From: Alternaria dauci
Lineage: Eukaryota; Ascomycota; Dothideomycetes; Pleosporales; Pleosporaceae
Length of the DNA stretch: 64,000 nt
Assembly (NCBI RefSeq): GCF_042100115.1
Contig: NC_091276.1
Coordinates: 558,001 to 622,000, forward strand
Reading direction: 5' to 3'
Every line of letters begins with the position of its first letter. Position 1 is the stretch's first letter. The notes beneath the pieces are model-generated. The model had not been told where the DNA came from. It did not search any database and saw only the letters and a program-made list of their open reading frames with translations. The position numbers and the translations under genes are program-made. Of this stretch, positions 59,935 through 64,000 are shown in pieces.

Positions 59935-61187
59935 TTATACGCGCATAGCTTCTCTCGCAGCAGGCTCCCTCTCCATCTCGTACTCGATCTCGCGTTTCGG
60001 GCCCTTTGAGTCCTTCGATGGCTTCTTCTTGGGCTTGGGAGGCGGGCCAGCAGGACGCTTGCGCTTGAGGTTCGCCAGCGTCTTCTTGAGAGCCTCTGTG
60101 TCTTCGTCTTCGGATGCCTCTTCGTCCTCGTCTTCTTCGCTACCACTCTCATCGTCTTCGTCACCTGAACCTTCGTCTGGACTCTGTCCACCTATCCAGT
60201 CTTCAAAGTCCTCCAAGTCGTCGTCGGATTCGCCTTCTATGTCGCTCACGTATTCGACTTCACCAACACCATTCTCCATCTCATACTCGTTCTCCTCTTC
60301 TTCGTCCTCGATACCCTCATCCAAATCCTCGTCGCCCTTGAGTTGGCCTTCTTTTTGTAGGCCGTTCATGACACGCTTCCAGACATTTGGTTCTACGTTG
60401 ATCCTGCACTCGAGTTAGTCTAAATTTCATACAAGACGTGAATCAACTCTCGCTAGTGTGACGGAGCTCATTAAAAAATTAGAGTGTTGTTGTTGTTTTT
60501 GGTCCTCATCGTAGGACTCAGGGTTAAAAAGCAATAATAATCATGGCAGCTGTGGGGGAAGGAGGGGATTAAACTTACGGTCGATCGCCGTACGCGCCAC
60601 TGCGCAGACGTTCAATAAGAACTCGCTCAATGGCGCGCTCAACCTTGGCGGCTGCAAGAGCCTTTCGCTCTCGGCCTTCCTCTCGTCGGCGGACCTTGGG
60701 TGCCAGTCTAGGGACGAGGCGTTCTCCCAAGCGTTCTTCTTCCTTGGCCAGCTTCCTTATCCTTATGTTGACCTGGGTCAGACGTGTCAAGCGCTGCTTG
60801 TTCTTGTGCTTGAGGAACTTGGGGAAGTATGCAAGATGTTGGTCTACGAGCTCGAGGGCTTGGCCATAGTTCTTGGGGAGCTTTATCTTTTCCCACCACT
60901 GCGACGGAAGATGGGCGCGTTCGATCGCTTTGATGTACAGGTATAGATCTCCGGTCGCGGGATCTGAGCGAATCGTGGCATAGCGTGAGTTTGCGAGAGG
61001 GCACGACTGCTTGGAGCAGTAACCCGATACGTTGTGTTCATTCCTGCAGAATGTCTGGTCTTTTGTGGTCTTGAGTTCTGAGTGAAGGGGGTTAGTGTCG
61101 CCTTGTGCATGTTGGTACGCAGGAGTACTGACTGAAGCTGCAAAAGTCAGTTCCAATGACCGACCATACAAGATCGTCTGAAGCCAT
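59935..61187 (-). CDS. MAK16: Ribosome biogenesis factor MAK16
   Basis: Exons on the minus strand are 61187..61133, 61077..60579 and 60403..59935, in phase, giving 340 residues. The N-terminus [19 protein letters not shown] joins across a 55-nt intron to [20 protein letters not shown], then [15 protein letters not shown], the Cys-rich start that defines MAK16, followed by the L28e-like domain ([20 protein letters not shown]). Exon 3 holds [11 protein letters not shown], an acidic region with long Glu/Asp runs and a Lys-rich end. MAK16 acts in the nucleolus in early 60S ribosomal subunit assembly. The 175-nt second intron has a CTAAC branch site. Its stop codon is very close to the downstream unrecognised gene. 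Confidence 0.95.
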
Positions 61188-61469
61188 GGCGGCGCAGAGT
61201 TCTTTCCCAATCTCGCGGCGAAAAAAAAGTAAGATGCTTGGCGGTAATAGTCTTATGACTGAGCGCGAAAACAGCCACACAAATTTTGAGGGGTATGAGG
61301 GTTTCGCTGTTGCGCGAAAGGAACAGGTGTTGTCGTGAGAAGGTTGACGGGCGACAATCTCAAGAAATTATTATCTTAGCGTGTGCACGGGCCACTGCGG
61401 AGGTGCAGCGGAGCTATCACAGCATCCTTAATTCCAACACGACGATGATGTAAAACCTCAGCTTGCGGA
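61188..61469. promoter_or_regulatory. Divergent promoter between MAK16 and MSS1
   Basis: A 282-bp gap separates two divergent genes, one for cytosolic ribosome assembly and one for mitochondrial tRNA modification. No specific site is recognised. Confidence 0.5.
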
Positions 61470-63572
61470 ATGAGAGCCATTGTCTCGTCCCTCCGTCGCA
61501 ATGCTTTTATTCGATTGAGAGCACCCAGACTTCCGGCTTTTTCGCTTATACGAACCACATCGCCGCAATGTGGACCCCGCCATCATGTTCAGCGCATCTT
61601 GAATGCGCACACGGAGCGCGCATACCACACCAGCCATGAGGAACCAACCATATACGCCCTCTCCACTGCCAATGGACGCGCAGCAATAGCTGTCATTCGC
61701 GTTTCGGGCCCAGCATGTAGACAAGTCCGACTCGCGTTTCCACAAACTATTCCAATGTTGACGTCTCGTAGATATATCAAGGACTATGTCCCTCTACAGC
61801 CTTGCCAAAGCCTCGATACGCGACCTTACGCAAGTTATATGTGCCCGGTGTACCTCCCTCACTCGAAACGATACTGGACTCCGGTGCTCTAGTACTCTAC
61901 TTCCCCGCACCGAACACAGTGACTGGAGAAGATGTCCTCGAACTGCACGTACATGGTGGTCCCGCCATTGTACGCGCCGTTTTGGCAGCCATACCGGAAT
62001 GCGCAAAGACGTTGGAAGATTCCGAGTCGATGCGCAAGCAGATTCGGTACGCAGAGCCTGGAGAGTTCACGAGACGCGCGTTCGCAAACAACCGGATGGA
62101 CCTGCCCCAGATTGAGTCGCTCGGAGAGACACTGTCAGCTTCAACGGAACAGCAGCGCAGCATCTCTGTGAGAGGTACCACCTCTTCGCTAGCCGTACGA
62201 TATGAGAACTGGCGCATGCTGCTGCTGCAGGCACGAGGCGAGCTGGAAGCCTTGATCGACTTCTCAGAGGATCAGCACTTTGACGAATCACCCGCTGTTC
62301 TATGCGCCAACGTCGCAGATCAAGTTCGCGCCCTGCAGATGCAGATGGAGGTGCACATTGCGAATGCTTTTCGCGGAGAATTGTTGCGCAACGGCATCAG
62401 CGTTGCGCTTCTTGGGGCGCCCAACGCAGGCAAGAGCAGCTTGTTGAACCGCATTGTTGGAAGAGATGCCGCCATCGTTTCCCAAGAAGCCGGAACAACA
62501 CGGGATATAGTCGAGATAGGACTAGATCTGGGCGGGTGGCTTGTCAAGATTGGAGACATGGCTGGTCTACGCCGGGCTGGAATAGCAGGGGCGGACATTG
62601 TCGGGGCTGTTGAACAAGAAGGCATCAGGCGCGCGAAGCAACGGGCGCTAGAGTCAGACGTTCTGATCGTCGTCCAAGACGCTACAACCGAGATGGACCC
62701 CGAGGTCATGGAGACGGCAAAGCAATGTGTTGACATGGGCGTTGAAGTTATTGTCGCCCTCAACAAATGTGACCAACTCCAGACCTTTGAACTTTCGCGG
62801 ACGGCATGGGAGGAGAAGACTTACTCTGCGCTGCGTCTTCCCAAGGACCGTCTGTGCTTCATTTCTTGCACGTCACCGGTGGCACCTTCGTACACATGGA
62901 AAAGCGACAACATTCCAGCATTCCTTACCACTTTACAAGACACCTTCAGATCCATGACAGCCGCGTTAGTTCCTGAGTCAGATCCCGACCCGAGCATTTG
63001 GCAAGAGTCGTTGGGCGCGACCGAGCGTCAACGTCTTCTTCTCTCCGAGTGTCTCAGCCACCTCTCCACCTTTCTCACGGCCGTTGCCGACCCCTCGGCA
63101 GATCCAACCAGATCCGGTGAAGAAAATCTAGACGAGGCCGACGAGGTTGACATTGTAGTCGCAGCAGAGTGCCTCCGCTCCGCCGCCGACGCCCTGGCCC
63201 GCATCACTGGTCGTGGTGATGGCGGCGACGTTGAGGAAATATTGGGGGTCGTTTTCGAAAAGTAAGTTAGTTACCTGAGCCAGTTCCTCGCGTATCCTCA
63301 TGTCGTGTCATGTTCTGGAAGCTCTCGTAAGGCGTTCTACACTTTGGCCCCATTCAGGTCAGACGACAGCCACCGAAAGGGGGCTAAGCGGGCTTTGCTG
63401 GGGAAAGCCACAACGCTTATAGTGCAGGCGCTTCTGTGCAGTATCGATTGTTGCACGGGGCGTAACTTTCCCCATGGTGCTTGCGGGCTTACGTACACCT
63501 GCGGTGGCGAAGAACACGTGACGAGTATCTGGCTAACATCAATCTTCCTGTAGGTTCTGTGTCGGCAAGTAG
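61470..63572 (+). CDS. MSS1: Mitochondrial tRNA-modification GTPase (MnmE/MSS1)
   Basis: The Arg-rich N-terminus (MRAIVSSLRRNAFIRLRAPR) is a mitochondrial targeting sequence; TIYALSTANGRAAIAVIRVS starts the MnmE N-domain. The main exon (61800..63261) holds LHVHGGPAIV, GEFTRRAFANNRMDL, the G domain with GAPNAGKSS (G1), AGTTRD (G2), DMAG (G3, usually DTAG) and NKCD (G4). A donor at 63262 and a CTAAC..TGTAG acceptor at 63553 lead to a 19-nt exon (63554..63572) encoding FCVGK then stop, the conserved catalytic CxGK end. The first junction is unsettled: exon 1 may end at 61716 (83-nt intron) or 61767 (32-nt intron); only these keep phase. The protein is about 570-590 residues. With MTO1 it makes the wobble-uridine modification of mitochondrial tRNAs. 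Confidence 0.92.
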
Positions 63573-63845
63573 GGATCAGTTTCGCGACGTCAGCGGCCAT
63601 GCTCAGTATACGTTGCTATCAAAATGGCGTGTTATATTGTCTCGGAAGGGGAATTCCTAGGATATCCAACGTCTATCGAAGAAAGAGCAGGAGTGATATC
63701 ATTCTACGCCCAGGCCACCTGGCCATTCAAAACACCTCAACTCCACAAAACCGAGATCTAGTGATAAAAGAAGAATGACTTGGTTGGAAAGCAAAGCAAA
63801 AGAACCGTGAAAATCAAAACGCCCAAACACCAAATGACTCCGTCT
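63573..63845. other. Convergent 3' flank
   Basis: Lies between the end of MSS1 and the end of the minus-strand gene at the right edge. No feature was recognised. Confidence 0.4.
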
Positions 63846-63941
63846 CTAGATCTGATACCCCATTGCGTTACCGAATCCGTTACCCAGTCGCTCAATGAAG
63901 AGCTTATCCCAACTCATCCAACGCCTCATAATGCCGTATAA
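63846..63941 (-). CDS. Terminal exon of an unidentified gene (partial)
   Basis: On the minus strand an acceptor-like ATGTAG at 63942-63947 is followed by a 96-nt open exon ending in TAG at 63846. It encodes 31 residues with protein-like composition, ending WDKLFIERLGNGFGNAMGYQ-I. A 49-nt intron upstream is possible (GTTATT donor near 63990), but the gene runs off the window. The family cannot be named from so little. Confidence 0.4.
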   Translation of the reverse strand, partial: LYGIMRRWMSWDKLFIERLGNGFGNAMGYQI

Positions 63942-64000
63942 CTACATATTCTCATGATTCCGAACTCCGTATCCAGATGTCAAATAACTCCGTCGCTTGC

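Noticed and set aside
59604..60191. 195-codon minus-strand frame
   Set aside because: Its first two thirds are MAK16 exon 3 read in another frame. Only the last third could matter, and it is mentioned with the gene at 58885.

Overview
The window is nuclear DNA of a filamentous ascomycete. Genes carry short introns (about 45-95 nt) with GT..AG ends and CTAAC-like branch points. The GC-rich gene-bearing parts are interrupted by one long, extremely AT-rich block (about 21,990-46,390) with the marks of repeat-induced point mutation (RIP): CpA/TpG almost gone, and sense codons turned into TAA/TAG. Protein style and the sharp AT/GC compartments suggest a dothideomycete, probably Pleosporales; this is inference, since no marker gene was compared.

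Left gene region (1-21,945): an AT-hook protein (2,789-3,889, three exons); a SUZ12-type Polycomb repressive complex 2 subunit (minus, about 9,646-7,207) whose last exon completes a PHD-like finger; an F-box/leucine-rich-repeat protein (10,424-12,708); a WW-domain protein with a 17-nt exon and a Gly/Gln/Tyr-rich tail (13,335-14,878); the RNase P/MRP subunit POP8 (minus, 16,090-15,446); and a 1,479-residue coiled-coil protein (minus, 21,721-17,036).

AT-rich island (21,948-46,429): a nest of transposons that can be unpacked base by base. Two TA-inserting terminal-inverted-repeat (TIR) elements lie side by side and share a TA: a 396-bp MITE (21,948-22,343) and a second TIR element (22,346-46,429). 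The second was split by a plus-strand Ty3/gypsy element with 210-bp LTRs (22,552-45,914). That element was in turn split by a 13.9-kb minus-strand pair of chromoviruses arranged LTR-internal-LTR-internal-LTR (31,419-45,353). All coding regions are broken by RIP. Both element types keep a second open frame on the opposite strand between pol and the 3' LTR. In the chromoviruses this frame matches the spacing of a Gal4-type Zn2Cys6 cluster, which is the most unusual thing in the window.

Right gene region (46,432-64,000): RVB2 (RuvB-like ATPase) begins only 196 bp from the island. It is followed by a LicD-family protein, a ubiquitin-like/WLM metalloprotease, a 90-residue membrane protein, a 699-residue disordered membrane-anchored protein, an MFS sugar transporter (minus), an unrecognised protein (minus), the ribosome-assembly factor MAK16 (minus), and the mitochondrial tRNA-modification GTPase MSS1, whose catalytic C-terminus is encoded by a 19-nt terminal exon. 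The last exon of another minus-strand gene is cut by the right edge.

The genes are independent single-copy housekeeping or regulatory genes; no biosynthetic cluster or operon-like grouping is visible. The coherent stories are the genome-defence record in the island and the accessory antisense frames carried by its retroelements.
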